This document shows positions 55,759 through 64,000 of a stretch of DNA of 64,000 nt, one piece after another. Source of the stretch: Pantoea sp. Ep11b (lineage in GTDB: Bacteria > Pseudomonadota > Gammaproteobacteria > Enterobacterales > Enterobacteriaceae); the NCBI RefSeq assembly GCF_040783975.1, contig NZ_CP160631.1, positions 2,666,001 through 2,730,000 of the forward strand. The letters run 5' to 3'. The stretch's first letter is position 1, and the number at the start of each line of letters is the position of its first letter. The notes under the pieces were generated by a model. That model had not been told where the DNA came from, searched no databases, and worked only from the letters and a program-made list of their open reading frames with translations. The translations under genes were made by a program, and so were the position numbers.

Positions 55759-56979
55759 ATGAGTGACTTTTATCAGAATGGCGTAATCACCAATTTCCAC
55801 AATCTGACCCACCGCAGCGTGGAGTCGCTGGAAAAAGAGATGGTACGCTTTGCCCGCAAACGCAAAATGGGGCTGATCCTGCCATCGCTGTTTTCCGAAC
55901 TTGAAGGCCCGGCACTGACGAATATCGTCGATGAGCTGGCGAAAGTGCCCTATCTGGACGAAATTGTCATCGGTCTGGATCGGGCTGACCGCGACCAGTT
56001 TCTCTATGCGCGCGAATTTTTCTCCCGGCTGCCGCAGCGGCATCGCATTCTGTGGAATGATGGCCCGCGTCTGAAGGCTATTGATGCCGAGCTGGATAAG
56101 GAGGGTTTATCCCCTACCCAGCCCGGCAAGGGACGTAACGTCTGGTTCTGCACCGGTTATACGCTGGCATCCGACCGCACCAGCTGCGTCGCCCTGCATG
56201 ACTGCGATATCGTCACCTACGAGCGCGGAATGCTGGCCCGCCTGCTCTACCCGCTGGCTAATCCGGCCTTTCAGTATGAGTTCTGCAAAGGCTTCTACGC
56301 ACGCGTGGCCGACGGCAAGCTCAATGGCCGCGTAGGACGGTTGCTGGTCGGCCCGCTGCTGCGCTCGCTGCAGAAAGTCTACGGTCATTCCGAGTATCTG
56401 GATTATCTGTCGAGTTTCCGCTATCCCCTGTCCGGCGAGTTTGCCATGCGGACGCATGTGCTGAACGGCATCAAAATTCCGGGAGACTGGGGGCTGGAGA
56501 TCGGTGTGCTGTCGGAGATTTACCGTAACTATACTACCCGCCAGTCATGTCAGGTGGAGATCGCCGATAACTACGATCACAAGCATCAGCCGCTGGCGGA
56601 AGATGATGGCACCGGCGGCCTGAAACGCATGAGCAGTGACATTGTTCAGTCGCTGCTGCGTAAGCTCGCCACGATGGGTGTGCCGCTGACCAGTGACTCG
56701 TTCCGGGTGCTGAAGGCGACCTACTACCGTAATGCGCTGGATATGATGGAGACCTATAACCATGAGGCGGCGATGAACGGCCTGAAGTTTGATCAGCATG
56801 TCGAGGAAGCGGCGGTGGAGATGTTCACCCAGTCGATCCTGGAAGCGGGTCAGGCCTTTATCGAACGGCCTAACGACAAACCGTTTATTCCGAGCTGGAG
56901 CCGGGTGCAGTCTGCGTTCCCGGACGTCTTACAACGCATCTACCAGGCCGTTGAAGAGGATAACGACGGCAACGTCTGA
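55759..56979 (+). CDS. gpgS: GT81-like glycosyltransferase, likely glucosyl-3-phosphoglycerate synthase
   Basis: The 406-residue GT-A-fold enzyme shows LILPSLFSELEGPALTNIVDEL near the N terminus, the GKGRNVW loop and ALHDCDIVTY with a DxD-type metal site (about residue 152). A conserved SGEFAMR and GDWGLEIGVL region follows, typical of glucosyl-3-phosphoglycerate synthases. It would join an NDP-sugar to 3-phosphoglycerate, after which the adjacent phosphatase releases glucosylglycerate, a compatible solute. AAAAGGATG precedes the start. The donor sugar (GDP- or UDP-glucose, or GDP-mannose) cannot be settled here. Confidence 0.78.
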   Translation: MSDFYQNGVITNFHNLTHRSVESLEKEMVRFARKRKMGLILPSLFSELEGPALTNIVDELAKVPYLDEIVIGLDRADRDQFLYAREFFSRLPQRHRILWNDGPRLKAIDAELDKEGLSPTQPGKGRNVWFCTGYTLASDRTSCVALHDCDIVTYERGMLARLLYPLANPAFQYEFCKGFYARVADGKLNGRVGRLLVGPLLRSLQKVYGHSEYLDYLSSFRYPLSGEFAMRTHVLNGIKIPGDWGLEIGVLSEIYRNYTTRQSCQVEIADNYDHKHQPLAEDDGTGGLKRMSSDIVQSLLRKLATMGVPLTSDSFRVLKATYYRNALDMMETYNHEAAMNGLKFDQHVEEAAVEMFTQSILEAGQAFIERPNDKPFIPSWSRVQSAFPDVLQRIYQAVEEDNDGNV

Positions 56980-57042
56980 AGCTGAGCGGGCGGCACAGAG
57001 TGTGCCCGCCACCGCGTTTTGCTCACCGGGCCTGCCTGGTCG

Positions 57043-57237
57043 TCAGACCTGCAGGCCTGAGCCCGCCAGCTGCTGCGCCGGTGCTGTCGCACACAGCTCA
57101 TCGCTGCGGAAAGCTTCACTGCGCACCGCGTAGCCGTCATACCAGCGGCACTCGACCATGCCACTGGCGTAGCCGGTCACCACCATTGTCTGGCCCTCTT
57201 CCTTGTGTTGCACTTCCTCACTGATTGCAAAAACCAT
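57043..57237 (-). CDS. yodC: YodC family protein (DUF2158)
   Basis: This 64-residue protein matches E. coli YodC: FAISEEVQHKEEGQTMVVTGY and GMVECRWYDGYAVRSEAF. DUF2158 proteins are small beta-rich domains of unknown role. AGGAG precedes the start. It is convergent with the GT81-like gene. Confidence 0.88.
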   Translation of the reverse strand: MVFAISEEVQHKEEGQTMVVTGYASGMVECRWYDGYAVRSEAFRSDELCATAPAQQLAGSGLQV

Positions 57238-57424
57238 GATGCGCTCCTTTTACGAATGTTAATAACCGGGGTGATGATTTCCTTTATAGCAGGCGAACGG
57301 GGTTCCTGCCTGTTAAGGCACGCAAAAAAAGGGCAAATTCAGAATTAAGCAGAGAGATATGCGGAAAATAAACAAAGCGGATAAAAAATATTACCCGCTT
57401 TGAGGAAAGGTTAAGGCGCTGACG

Positions 57425-57556
57425 TCAGATCTTGCACCCTTCGCAGTCGGCTTCGTCACCGAGATCGTCCGGCACTTCGCTGGCTTTTTTCTCCGCTTTC
57501 GCTTCAGCCTGCTCCAGTTGTGCGTCGATATCAAATTCAAACATGTCGTCGTTCAT
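57425..57556 (-). CDS. 43-residue acidic peptide with C-terminal CxxC
   Basis: This short frame reads MNDDMFEFDIDAQLEQAEAK at its start and ends DDLGDEADCEGCKI. ATG 57556 lies seven bases after AGGAG; an ATG two codons earlier would be too close to it. The peptide is strongly acidic, helical in its middle (EQAEAKAEKKA), and ends in two cysteines two residues apart, suitable for metal binding or a thiol pair. It lies just downstream of yedI in the same direction. I do not recognise a family. Confidence 0.6.
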   Translation of the reverse strand: MNDDMFEFDIDAQLEQAEAKAEKKASEVPDDLGDEADCEGCKI

Positions 57557-57589
57557 CGTCATTCTCCTGACCGTAAATCAAAGTGCGCT

Positions 57590-58501
57590 TTATACCGATT
57601 TTCCGCGCACTCTGGCAATAAGGTTAACCACTAACAGCACGATCGACCCAATGATAAAGCCGAGCACCAGGTTAGCACCGTTGCTGAGCAGCATCGCGAT
57701 CCAGCCATTGAAGCCGCCGCTGACCTCTTCAATCAGATGATGCAGTGGCGCGATGCCGTGCACCACAATGCCGCCGCCGACCAGGAACATCGCAATCGTG
57801 CCGACCACCGTGAGGATCTTCATCAGCCAGGGCGCGGCAGCCAGCAGCACACTGCCGATGCCCTGTGCCAGGCGGGACGATTTTTCACGCAGCCAGAATC
57901 CCAGGTCATCGATTTTCACAATCGCCGCGACGATGCCATAGACGCCGATAGTGACCAGAATCGCGATGCCCGCCAGAATAATCACCTGATTCAGCAGCGG
58001 GGACTCTGAGACGATCCCCAGGGTGATGGCGACGATCTCCGCAGAGAGAATAAAATCGGTCCGCACCGCACCTTTGATTTTTTTCTTTTCAAACTCTGCC
58101 GCGTTCTGATTCGCCAGCGAATCCAGTCGCTGCTGACGCGCTTCCGGTGATTTGCTCTGCCTGTCGTGCTGCAGGCTGTGCAGCACCTTTTCCACGCCTT
58201 CGTAGCAGAGATAGGCACCACCAATCATCAGCAGCGGCGTGATCAGCCAGGACGCAAACGCGGAGATGATCAGCGCCAGCGGCACCAGAATCAGTTTGTT
58301 AAGAAACGATCCTTTGGCCACACCCCAGACCACCGGCAGCTCGCGATTGGCTTTGACGCCCGTGACCTGCTGGGCATTCAGTGACAGGTCGTCACCCAGC
58401 ACCCCCGCCGTTTTTTTCGCCGCCACTTTGCCCATGACGGAAATATCATCCAGAAGTGTTGCAATATCATCAAGTAAAGTGAGTAAACTGGTTCCCGCCA
58501 A
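57590..58501 (-). CDS. yedI: DUF808 membrane protein YedI
   Basis: This inner-membrane protein matches E. coli YedI (305): [20 protein letters not shown] at the start, then [37 protein letters not shown] and [11 protein letters not shown]. It has about seven membrane segments. I choose the TTG at 58501 (303 residues) because AAGGATAAG precedes it and E. coli YedI begins exactly there. An ATT just before it is in frame, and an earlier start at 58552 would lie inside the upstream gene. Function unknown. Confidence 0.9.
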   Translation of the reverse strand: MAGTSLLTLLDDIATLLDDISVMGKVAAKKTAGVLGDDLSLNAQQVTGVKANRELPVVWGVAKGSFLNKLILVPLALIISAFASWLITPLLMIGGAYLCYEGVEKVLHSLQHDRQSKSPEARQQRLDSLANQNAAEFEKKKIKGAVRTDFILSAEIVAITLGIVSESPLLNQVIILAGIAILVTIGVYGIVAAIVKIDDLGFWLREKSSRLAQGIGSVLLAAAPWLMKILTVVGTIAMFLVGGGIVVHGIAPLHHLIEEVSGGFNGWIAMLLSNGANLVLGFIIGSIVLLVVNLIARVRGKSV

Positions 58502-58511
58502 AATCTTATCC

Positions 58512-58787
58512 TTAGTCTGGTTCGTTATGTTGACAACATGGGCAGCGCTCAATTTCCGTCACGGTCATCTCGGCGATGCCCTCACAATCCCACTCTACCC
58601 GCACCGTCTCACCTGCTGTGCCTTCCGCATGCAGATATTTACTGACCGGACTTTCGGTCATGCCGGTGATCGCCTCCGTGGCAATCAGTCTCTCGCCGCT
58701 ATAGACCCGCGCGGTCGCTTTGGTGTTGACCATCCGCTCGTCACGGATCTGATAAAGGCGTTTTACCGTCAGTTTTATGCTGCTCAT
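58512..58787 (-). CDS. hypothetical protein with CPCC motif
   Basis: This 91-residue soluble protein begins [20 protein letters not shown] and ends [15 protein letters not shown]. The terminal CPCCQH could bind zinc or iron. The body looks beta-rich ([27 protein letters not shown]). GGAGG precedes the ATG. Ten bases separate its stop from the yedI start, so the two are co-transcribed. Family not recognised. Confidence 0.68.
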   Translation of the reverse strand: MSSIKLTVKRLYQIRDERMVNTKATARVYSGERLIATEAITGMTESPVSKYLHAEGTAGETVRVEWDCEGIAEMTVTEIERCPCCQHNEPD

Positions 58788-58839
58788 TTCGGCCTCCTGG
58801 CCACGGAGAAAGCGCAGATCTAACCAATTATGTCCGGGA

Positions 58840-59319
58840 TTAGCAATCTGCGTGGTAATGATGAATGCCCTGATGATCGATCTCGGCGCTCTCTGACATC
58901 ACCAGCAGCCACTCCTCCAGCCGCTCCAGCAGATCCTGATCCGTCAGGCGCAGTCTGCCCCGCAGCGCACACTCCCAGATGATCAGCACCTTCCAGCCCG
59001 CCTCCTGCAACTGGCGTACGTAACGCCGATCGCGCTCAACGTTACTGTTAATTTTTCCGGTCCAGAACTCGGTGCGCGTTGCGGGCAGCTTAAAGAGATA
59101 GCAGTGATGACGATGCCAGAAGCAGCCATGCACAAAAATAATTGCCTGCTGGTCGGTCAGAACGAAGTCGGGCCGTCCCGGCAGATTTTTATCCTGCACG
59201 CGGTAGCTGAAGCCACGGTCTTTCAGCAGCAGCGCAATACGCTGCTCAATGGCCGTATCCTGAGCGCGAATCGCACGCATATTCTTGCTGCGTGTTTCGC
59301 TGGAGTGAACATCAGCCAT
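58840..59319 (-). CDS. vsr: very short patch repair endonuclease Vsr
   Basis: Vsr nicks DNA 5' of T in T:G mismatches left by deamination of Dcm-methylated cytosine. The 159-residue protein has the opening SSETRSKNMRAIRAQDTAIE and the catalytic Asp in LPGRPDFVL. The HGCFWHRHHC stretch holds zinc ligands and active-site His. AGGAGAGG precedes the ATG. It is divergent from dcm, 189 bp apart, whereas in E. coli vsr overlaps the 3' end of dcm. Confidence 0.96.
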   Translation of the reverse strand: MADVHSSETRSKNMRAIRAQDTAIEQRIALLLKDRGFSYRVQDKNLPGRPDFVLTDQQAIIFVHGCFWHRHHCYLFKLPATRTEFWTGKINSNVERDRRYVRQLQEAGWKVLIIWECALRGRLRLTDQDLLERLEEWLLVMSESAEIDHQGIHHYHADC

Positions 59320-59508
59320 AACCTCTCCTTTTTTGCTGGTTATGTAACTTTAGCCTGCGCCGCGAAAAGCGAAAGTCGCCGCCGGTTGACTCTGGATGCG
59401 GGGCCGTAAAAGCAGAAGATTCCGGGGTGCCACTGCAGGGCACATCCCGGAATTTCCCTGCAGCGCCGGGAGTGATAGCATAGGCGCCTTACTGTTAAGG
59501 AAAAATGC

Positions 59509-60894
59509 ATGCATCCCGCCCTCCTCGCTGAACCACTCTCTGCCGCCCCTTCCTCTGCCGATAGCGCTGAACTCGTGCAGCAGGTGCTGGAAATCTATTC
59601 GGTGCGTGATCTCACGGCCCGCCTGCAGCAGGCTGGCTTTACCGGCTGGACGCCAGCCCTGCTGAACCGGGTACGTCAGGGTAAAAGCGCCCTGCCACCG
59701 CTGTGTGAGGCAGAGTTGCTGCTGCTGCAGTCACTGCTGCCGTCGCGGCCCGCCCATTATGACGATCCCGAATTTCGTTTTATCGATCTCTTTGCCGGGA
59801 TTGGTGGTATTCGCAAAGGCTTTGAGGCGATTGGCGGCAAGTGCGTTTTCACCAGTGAATGGAACAAAGAGGCGGTGCGCACCTATAAAGCGAACCACTA
59901 CAGCGATCCGCTGGAGCATCACTTCAATACCGATATCCGTCAGGTCACCCAGCCGGAAGGGCTGACCGGTGATGACGAGATCTATCGGGCAATTGATGCC
60001 GCCATCCCCGATCATCAGGTGCTGCTGGCGGGTTTTCCCTGCCAGCCCTTTTCACTGGCAGGCGTCAGCAAAAAGAATGCGATGGGTCGCGCACATGGCT
60101 TTGAGTGTCAGGTTCAGGGCACGCTATTTTTCGATGTGGCCCGCATCCTGGCTGCCAAAAAGCCGCCGTTCTTTGTGCTGGAAAACGTGAAGAACCTGAA
60201 AAGCCACGATAAAGGCCGGACCTTTGCGATTATCATGGAGACGCTGGATGAACTGGGTTATGACATCGCCGATGCCGGTGCTGTCAGCCCGGACGCCAAA
60301 GTGATCGATGCACGTCACTTTCTGCCCCAGCATCGCGAACGCATTGTGCTGGTGGGCATCCGTCGCGATCTGAAAAAGCAGGACTTTACGCTGCGCGATA
60401 TCCGCCGCTTCTATCCCGCGCAGGTGCCGACCCTGCAGAGCCTGCTGGAGCACGCCCCGGACGACAAATATATCCTGTCGCCGGTGTTGTGGCGCTACCT
60501 CTATGAGTACGCGAAGAAACATAAAGCCAGAGGCAACGGGTTTGGTTTTGGCCTGAACGACCCGCGAAATCCTGACTGCTGCGTGCGAACGCTGTCAGCG
60601 CGCTATTACAAAGATGGTTCAGAAATCCTGATCGACCGTGGCTGGGACAATGCGCTGGGAGAAGCAGCGTTTCAGAATGCGGAAAATATGGCCCGCCGTC
60701 CGCGTCGTCTCTCGCCGCGTGAGTGCGCCCGCCTGATGGGGTTTGATGTGCCAGGCCAGGCGCCCTTCCGTATTCCGGTATCAGACACCCAGGCGTATAA
60801 GCAATTTGGCAATTCAGTGGTGGTGCCGGTGTTCGCCGCGGTGGCTCAGCTCCTGCTGCCGCATATCCGCCAGCTGACCTCGTCATCGCGCTGA
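59509..60894 (+). CDS. dcm: DNA (cytosine-5) methyltransferase Dcm
   Basis: The 461-residue enzyme matches E. coli Dcm, which methylates the inner C of CCWGG. The N-terminal 85 residues are the family's extra domain. Then come motif [16 protein letters not shown] (91-105), motif [10 protein letters not shown] with nucleophile Cys178, motif [11 protein letters not shown] and motif [14 protein letters not shown]. Motifs IX-X ([24 protein letters not shown]) complete the enzyme. The start is ATG 59509 behind TTAAGG. Confidence 0.95.
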   Translation: MHPALLAEPLSAAPSSADSAELVQQVLEIYSVRDLTARLQQAGFTGWTPALLNRVRQGKSALPPLCEAELLLLQSLLPSRPAHYDDPEFRFIDLFAGIGGIRKGFEAIGGKCVFTSEWNKEAVRTYKANHYSDPLEHHFNTDIRQVTQPEGLTGDDEIYRAIDAAIPDHQVLLAGFPCQPFSLAGVSKKNAMGRAHGFECQVQGTLFFDVARILAAKKPPFFVLENVKNLKSHDKGRTFAIIMETLDELGYDIADAGAVSPDAKVIDARHFLPQHRERIVLVGIRRDLKKQDFTLRDIRRFYPAQVPTLQSLLEHAPDDKYILSPVLWRYLYEYAKKHKARGNGFGFGLNDPRNPDCCVRTLSARYYKDGSEILIDRGWDNALGEAAFQNAENMARRPRRLSPRECARLMGFDVPGQAPFRIPVSDTQAYKQFGNSVVVPVFAAVAQLLLPHIRQLTSSSR

Positions 60895-60903
60895 ATCGCG
60901 CTG

Positions 60904-60936
60904 AAAAAAACCCGTCTTTCGACGGGTTTCTGTTTT
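60904..60936. terminator. shared terminator of dcm and the RHH gene
   Basis: The stem AAACCCGTC / GACGGGTTT with loop TTTC has an A run before and T-rich sequence after, so it serves both convergent genes. Confidence 0.82.
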
Positions 60937-61216
60937 ATTTCTTTTTCTTACCCTGCTTCTTCAGCAGCAGGCGAATCTGCTTCAGCTCGGTCGCGGTAAG
61001 CCCATCAGCCTTTTCATCAGCAGACGTTGCTTTCTCTGCTGACTCTTCAGTGATGTCCTGACTATCAATGGCCGGATGCGGATGCGTTTCCAGGCTGGCC
61101 TGTAAGCGCTGCACAATCTCCTGGCTCATTGAAATCTGATTTTCCAGCGCCAGCTGTTTGATCGTTTCTTTCAGTTCAGGGTCAATTTTAATCGTTAAAT
61201 TAACAGTTTCGGTCAT
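60935..61216 (-). CDS. ribbon-helix-helix (Arc-like) small protein
   Basis: The 93-residue protein begins with TETVNLTIKIDPELKETIKQ, continuing LALENQISMSQEIVQRL, which has the beta strand plus two helices of Arc/MetJ-type DNA-binding domains. The second half is acidic then ends in a Lys-rich tail (KKQGKKKK). AAGGAG precedes the ATG. No toxin gene or other partner adjoins it, so a role as a small nucleoid-associated or regulatory protein is possible. Targets unknown. Confidence 0.7.
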   Translation of the reverse strand: MTETVNLTIKIDPELKETIKQLALENQISMSQEIVQRLQASLETHPHPAIDSQDITEESAEKATSADEKADGLTATELKQIRLLLKKQGKKKK

Positions 61217-61287
61217 TGCGCCACTCCTTTTTGTTATTGCTACACGCTACCGGATGACCGTTTCGATTAACATACTGTCATAAAAAT

Positions 61288-61992
61288 TTAATATTCGGTG
61301 CGCAACGGGGTGAAATCCCGCAGCACACCCTCATCGATTCCCACCAGATTGCCCTGGAGTTCGGCATAGAGCTTGGCCATGTACCGCACCAGAAAATCTG
61401 CGTTGTGTTCTGCCAGCATGCGACCTGTTTCCGTGTGCATTGTCTCCGGCAGGCGCAGCAGTTTCTTCTGGAAGTGATCCAGCGTCCATTTGACGTCATT
61501 CAGCTCGCGGTCTTTGCCCAGGGGATCCTGGCTGTCGAACAGCGGACGGTTAAGCGCACCCGCGGTATAAAAGACCCGCGCCAGCCCGATCGCACCCAGC
61601 GACTCCAGCCGGTCAGCATCCTGCACAATTTTCGCCTCCAGCGTCTGCGGCGGAATGCCGGCGCTGAAACTGTGCGTTTTCACGGCATGCATGACGGCTT
61701 CAATGCGCTCAGCCGGGAAGTCAGGAAAGTCCTGCTGCAGAATGCGCTGGGTTTCCGCTGCGGCATACGTTGAGGCGAGATGACGCTCCGGGTGATTCTT
61801 GGGCAGATTAACCACATCGTGGAAATAACAGGCGGTAAGCACCACCAGCGGATCGGCCGGTGTGCCGGTCATGATTCGCTGTGCGCTCATCCATACGCGC
61901 CGCAGATGGGCGATATCGTGTGCGCCATCATCGTGGATCCAGTTCGCCTGAAACCAGCTTTCGTAACGAGTCTGCCAGAGTGTAAGTGACAT
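61288..61992 (-). CDS. yedJ: HD-domain phosphohydrolase YedJ
   Basis: The 234-residue protein belongs to the HD superfamily: HDIAHLRRV (first His), CYFHDVVNLPK (the HD pair, about residues 57-59), HAVKTHSFSAG and IVQDADRLESLGAIG (the last Asp). It matches E. coli YedJ in length and motifs; the substrate is unknown. GGGAGAC precedes the ATG. Its location near dcm and vsr is as in E. coli. Confidence 0.93.
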   Translation of the reverse strand: MSLTLWQTRYESWFQANWIHDDGAHDIAHLRRVWMSAQRIMTGTPADPLVVLTACYFHDVVNLPKNHPERHLASTYAAAETQRILQQDFPDFPAERIEAVMHAVKTHSFSAGIPPQTLEAKIVQDADRLESLGAIGLARVFYTAGALNRPLFDSQDPLGKDRELNDVKWTLDHFQKKLLRLPETMHTETGRMLAEHNADFLVRYMAKLYAELQGNLVGIDEGVLRDFTPLRTEY

Positions 61993-62603
61993 AGTCTGTC
62001 TCCCTGTAGTGATCGACAGCGGTTTCTCTGTCGTGATCAGTGCGCGAACGGCAAGCCATCATAGCGACTGGCTAATGACACTTTTTTTACAGTGCGGTCG
62101 AAAAGCGCGGCGCTGCCAGCGATTTCTGGCAGAAAAATGAGATCTGGATCATCTGTATAGCATCTCTGTTACACAATAACCGCAATTTCGGCGGTTTTCA
62201 GTCTTTCCTCAGTGAATTGCTGCTAAGAAAATTAGTTTAACAGGCGTAATGTTTTGTTCTGTCTGAGAACCCTTTACGGGTCCGTTTAAACTTTTTTTTT
62301 CATCATCGGTGATTGTAAAATTATGTGTGATGACAGGGGAAAAAAGCTGAAAAGGTTCCTATTTTTACCGTTATAACGTACTGTATCCGTGCTCTTCATC
62401 GCTTTCTGCCGCCTGGACAGAGAGCGTTGGTGCGCTTTTTGCATTTTGCTGGTTTTCAACTATCAAAGTGGCACTTTCAAAGTGACTGTCAGGCGACAAA
62501 TTATTAAGCAGAATGATTTAAAGCCTTTATGATAACTCTCAGATGTGAAGCAAATGGACGTTTACAGCAGTAACCGGGTTCTACTAATAAAAAGAGGTAA
62601 TCC
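61993..62603. other. AT-rich intergenic region before the ASCH-like gene
   Basis: No gene is supported in these 611 bp. An imperfect inverted repeat (GATCGACAG with CTGTCGTGATC, about 62011-62039) lies close to the yedJ start and could be an operator. The rest is AT-rich with long T and A runs, fitting an acquired or silenced promoter region. Confidence 0.6.
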
Positions 62604-63281
62604 ATGAAAGAACGGCCGATTCTTTTTTCCGAACAGCGTGTTCGTGCCCTGTTGGTTGGCCAGCAAACACAAACCCGGCGCATTATGAAAACGCAGGCTT
62701 TTGGTCCGGGACAGGATCATCACGAAGGCGTACACGCTTTCGATGTGAGCGCGAACCATCTTCATGGCTATAAGATGATGTCGATGACGGACATCAGCTA
62801 CCAGTGCCCGTATGGCAAACCCGGCGACATTCTCTGGGTGCGTGAAACCTGGCGTGGTCCCATGGTGCCAGAGCACGATCTGGCAGAATATGACCGCGAC
62901 CCGACGCCGTTTCGTCAGCCGGAATTTTGCCAGTACCGGGCAGACAGCAACGAACTGGGTCAGCATGCGATGAGTACGCCGGAAGCCGAAGAGTTTGGCT
63001 GGCAGACCGCCATCCACATGCCGCGCTGGGCCAGCCGCATCAATCTGGAGATTACGGGCGTACGTGCGGAAAAAATTCAGGATATCAGTGAAGATGACAT
63101 CATGGCGGAAGGCGTACAGACCGATTCGCACTTCCTCAATAATTTCTTCACCATGAACGTCAATTCGGAGTCGCCCAAAGAGGCGTACCGCAAAGCGTGG
63201 CAAAAACAGTACGGTGCCACCAGCTGGGAAGTTAACCCCTGGGTCTGGGTCATTGAATTTCAGCGTGTTGAACGCAAATAA
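62604..63281 (+). CDS. phage-type ASCH-domain-like protein
   Basis: The 225-residue protein begins KERPILFSEQRVRALLVGQQ followed by TQTRRIMK, and has GDILWVRETW and PRWASRINLEITGVRAEKIQDIS. These are hallmarks of a protein common in lambdoid prophages and usually placed near the ASCH/PUA-like RNA-binding fold. Here it stands alone between yedJ and mtfA with no phage genes around it. AGAGG precedes the ATG. It may be a prophage remnant or a domesticated RNA-related gene. Confidence 0.7.
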   Translation: MKERPILFSEQRVRALLVGQQTQTRRIMKTQAFGPGQDHHEGVHAFDVSANHLHGYKMMSMTDISYQCPYGKPGDILWVRETWRGPMVPEHDLAEYDRDPTPFRQPEFCQYRADSNELGQHAMSTPEAEEFGWQTAIHMPRWASRINLEITGVRAEKIQDISEDDIMAEGVQTDSHFLNNFFTMNVNSESPKEAYRKAWQKQYGATSWEVNPWVWVIEFQRVERK

Positions 63282-63370
63282 CCCGCCAGAACCACGCTTT
63301 GCGGGTTAAATCACAGACAACGGCCGCGCTAACGGGTTGAATAGGCCTTCAGCCCTGAAGTCAGAATCTG

Positions 63371-63397
63371 ATGCCAGCATTCGATGCTGGCATTTTT
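63371..63397 (+). terminator. intrinsic terminator before mtfA
   Basis: The perfect 10-bp stem ATGCCAGCAT / ATGCTGGCAT with loop TCG is followed by TTTTT. It ends the transcript from the ASCH-like gene. A weaker hairpin lies just after that gene's stop. Confidence 0.88.
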
Positions 63398-63449
63398 ATG
63401 TCTGGCGCGTCAGGATAGCCAGAGAGTCCGGTTCTGTGCAGGAGTTACG

Positions 63450-64000
63450 ATGTTTAAATGGCCCTGGAAAACGCATAACGACAGGCTGGTTGCCTTGCCC
63501 TGGCAGCAGGGACTGGCGCAACCGATCTTCAGCCCGCTCAGTGAGGCCGAGCGGCAGACGCTGGTCGCGCTGGCGACGCGCTTTCTGCAACAGAAAAAGC
63601 TGGTGGTGATGGAAGGCGCTGAGCTGGATGAACTGCGCAGCGTGCGCATCGCCCTGCTCTTCTGCCTGCCGGTGCTGGAACTGGGCCTGGAGTGGCTGGA
63701 CGGTTTTCATGACGTACTTATCTATCCTGAACCGTTCAGCGTGGCGGATCAGTGGCAGGATGAGGATGGGCTGGTTCACAGCTCACCCGCCGTTCATGCC
63801 GGACAGAGCTGGACGCAGGGGCCGGTGGTGCTCAACTGGCTCGATATTCAGGATTCGTTTGATCTCTCCGGTTTCAATCTGGTCATTCATGAAGTGGCCC
63901 ACAAGCTGGATGCACGCGGCAGTGGTTACACCAGCGGCGTGCCCATGATGCCACTGCGCGATGTGGCGCAGTGGGAAAAAGATCTGCGTGCCGCGATGGC
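63450..64000 (+). CDS. mtfA: Mlc-titrating metallopeptidase MtfA (5' part)
   Basis: MtfA binds and inactivates the glucose repressor Mlc and is a zinc aminopeptidase. The visible 183 codons match E. coli MtfA (YeeI): FKWPWK at the start, [34 protein letters not shown], then the zinc motif H-E-V-A-H at residues 147-151. AGGAG precedes the ATG. The gene runs off the window, so the third zinc ligand is not seen. Confidence 0.95.
   Translation, partial: MFKWPWKTHNDRLVALPWQQGLAQPIFSPLSEAERQTLVALATRFLQQKKLVVMEGAELDELRSVRIALLFCLPVLELGLEWLDGFHDVLIYPEPFSVADQWQDEDGLVHSSPAVHAGQSWTQGPVVLNWLDIQDSFDLSGFNLVIHEVAHKLDARGSGYTSGVPMMPLRDVAQWEKDLRAAM

Noticed and set aside
1..64000. CRISPR array, complete insertion sequence or intact prophage
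   Set aside because: I saw no regularly spaced repeat array, no transposase and no run of phage structural genes. The phage-like items are isolated (34.1-35.6 kb and 62.6 kb).

Overview
The window reads as a chromosomal segment of an enterobacterium of the Erwiniaceae, most probably Pantoea. Protein sequences and gene order follow the Escherichia/Salmonella flagellar region closely (fliA-fliZ-tcyJLN, fliC | fliDST-amyA-yedD, fliE | fliFGHIJKLMNOPQR-rcsA-dsrB-yodD-dsrA-yedP). Several genes that K-12 lacks or places differently are present: fliB, a GT81-like glycosyltransferase beside yedP, divergent dcm/vsr and an intact efeU. The genus is inferred from recall of families and synteny, not from a search.

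Layout. 0-2 kb: flavin reductase, msrA, and a tRNA-Ser(GGA) with a strong promoter whose 3' end plus terminator is duplicated downstream. 2-5.1 kb: AscG-like LacI regulator and a BglF-type PTS permease with two matching palindromic operators upstream. 5.4-10.2 kb: phoH-like ATPase and the Fur-controlled efeUOB iron importer. 10.2-16.2 kb: divergent putP/putA around a control region with GTTGCA motifs. 16.2-17.1 kb: a gene-poor, GC-rich inverted-repeat element. 17.1-22 kb: acyltransferase and the cystine transporter tcyJLN with dcyD.

22.1-31.6 kb: first flagellar block: fliZ, fliA, an HNH-family gene, flagellin methylase fliB, fliC, fliDST, then amyA. Sigma-28 promoters are visible for fliA, fliC and fliD. 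31.7-39 kb: variable spacer with yedD, an iraP-like gene, an SOS-controlled msgA/dinI-like gene, a divergent CI-like repressor/small-membrane-protein module with two palindromic operators, small hypotheticals and an AT-rich acyltransferase island. 39-50.4 kb: second flagellar block, fliE and the fliF-fliR gene run, encoding the MS ring, switch, export ATPase and export gate.

50.4-64 kb: rcsA with an RcsAB-like box far upstream, a chemoreceptor with its own sigma-28 promoter, dsrB, a YqaE/Pmp3 peptide, yodD, the sRNA DsrA, a likely glucosylglycerate pair (yedP-type phosphatase plus GT81-like synthase), yodC, yedI, vsr/dcm, a ribbon-helix-helix gene, yedJ, an ASCH-like phage-type gene, and mtfA cut by the window end.

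Best candidates for something new are the 34.1-35.6 kb module, whose repressor has lost the self-cleavage dyad, the inverted-repeat element at 16.25-17.06 kb, the duplicated tRNA tail at 1.69-1.95 kb, and an orphan terminator upstream of yodD that suggests an unannotated small RNA.
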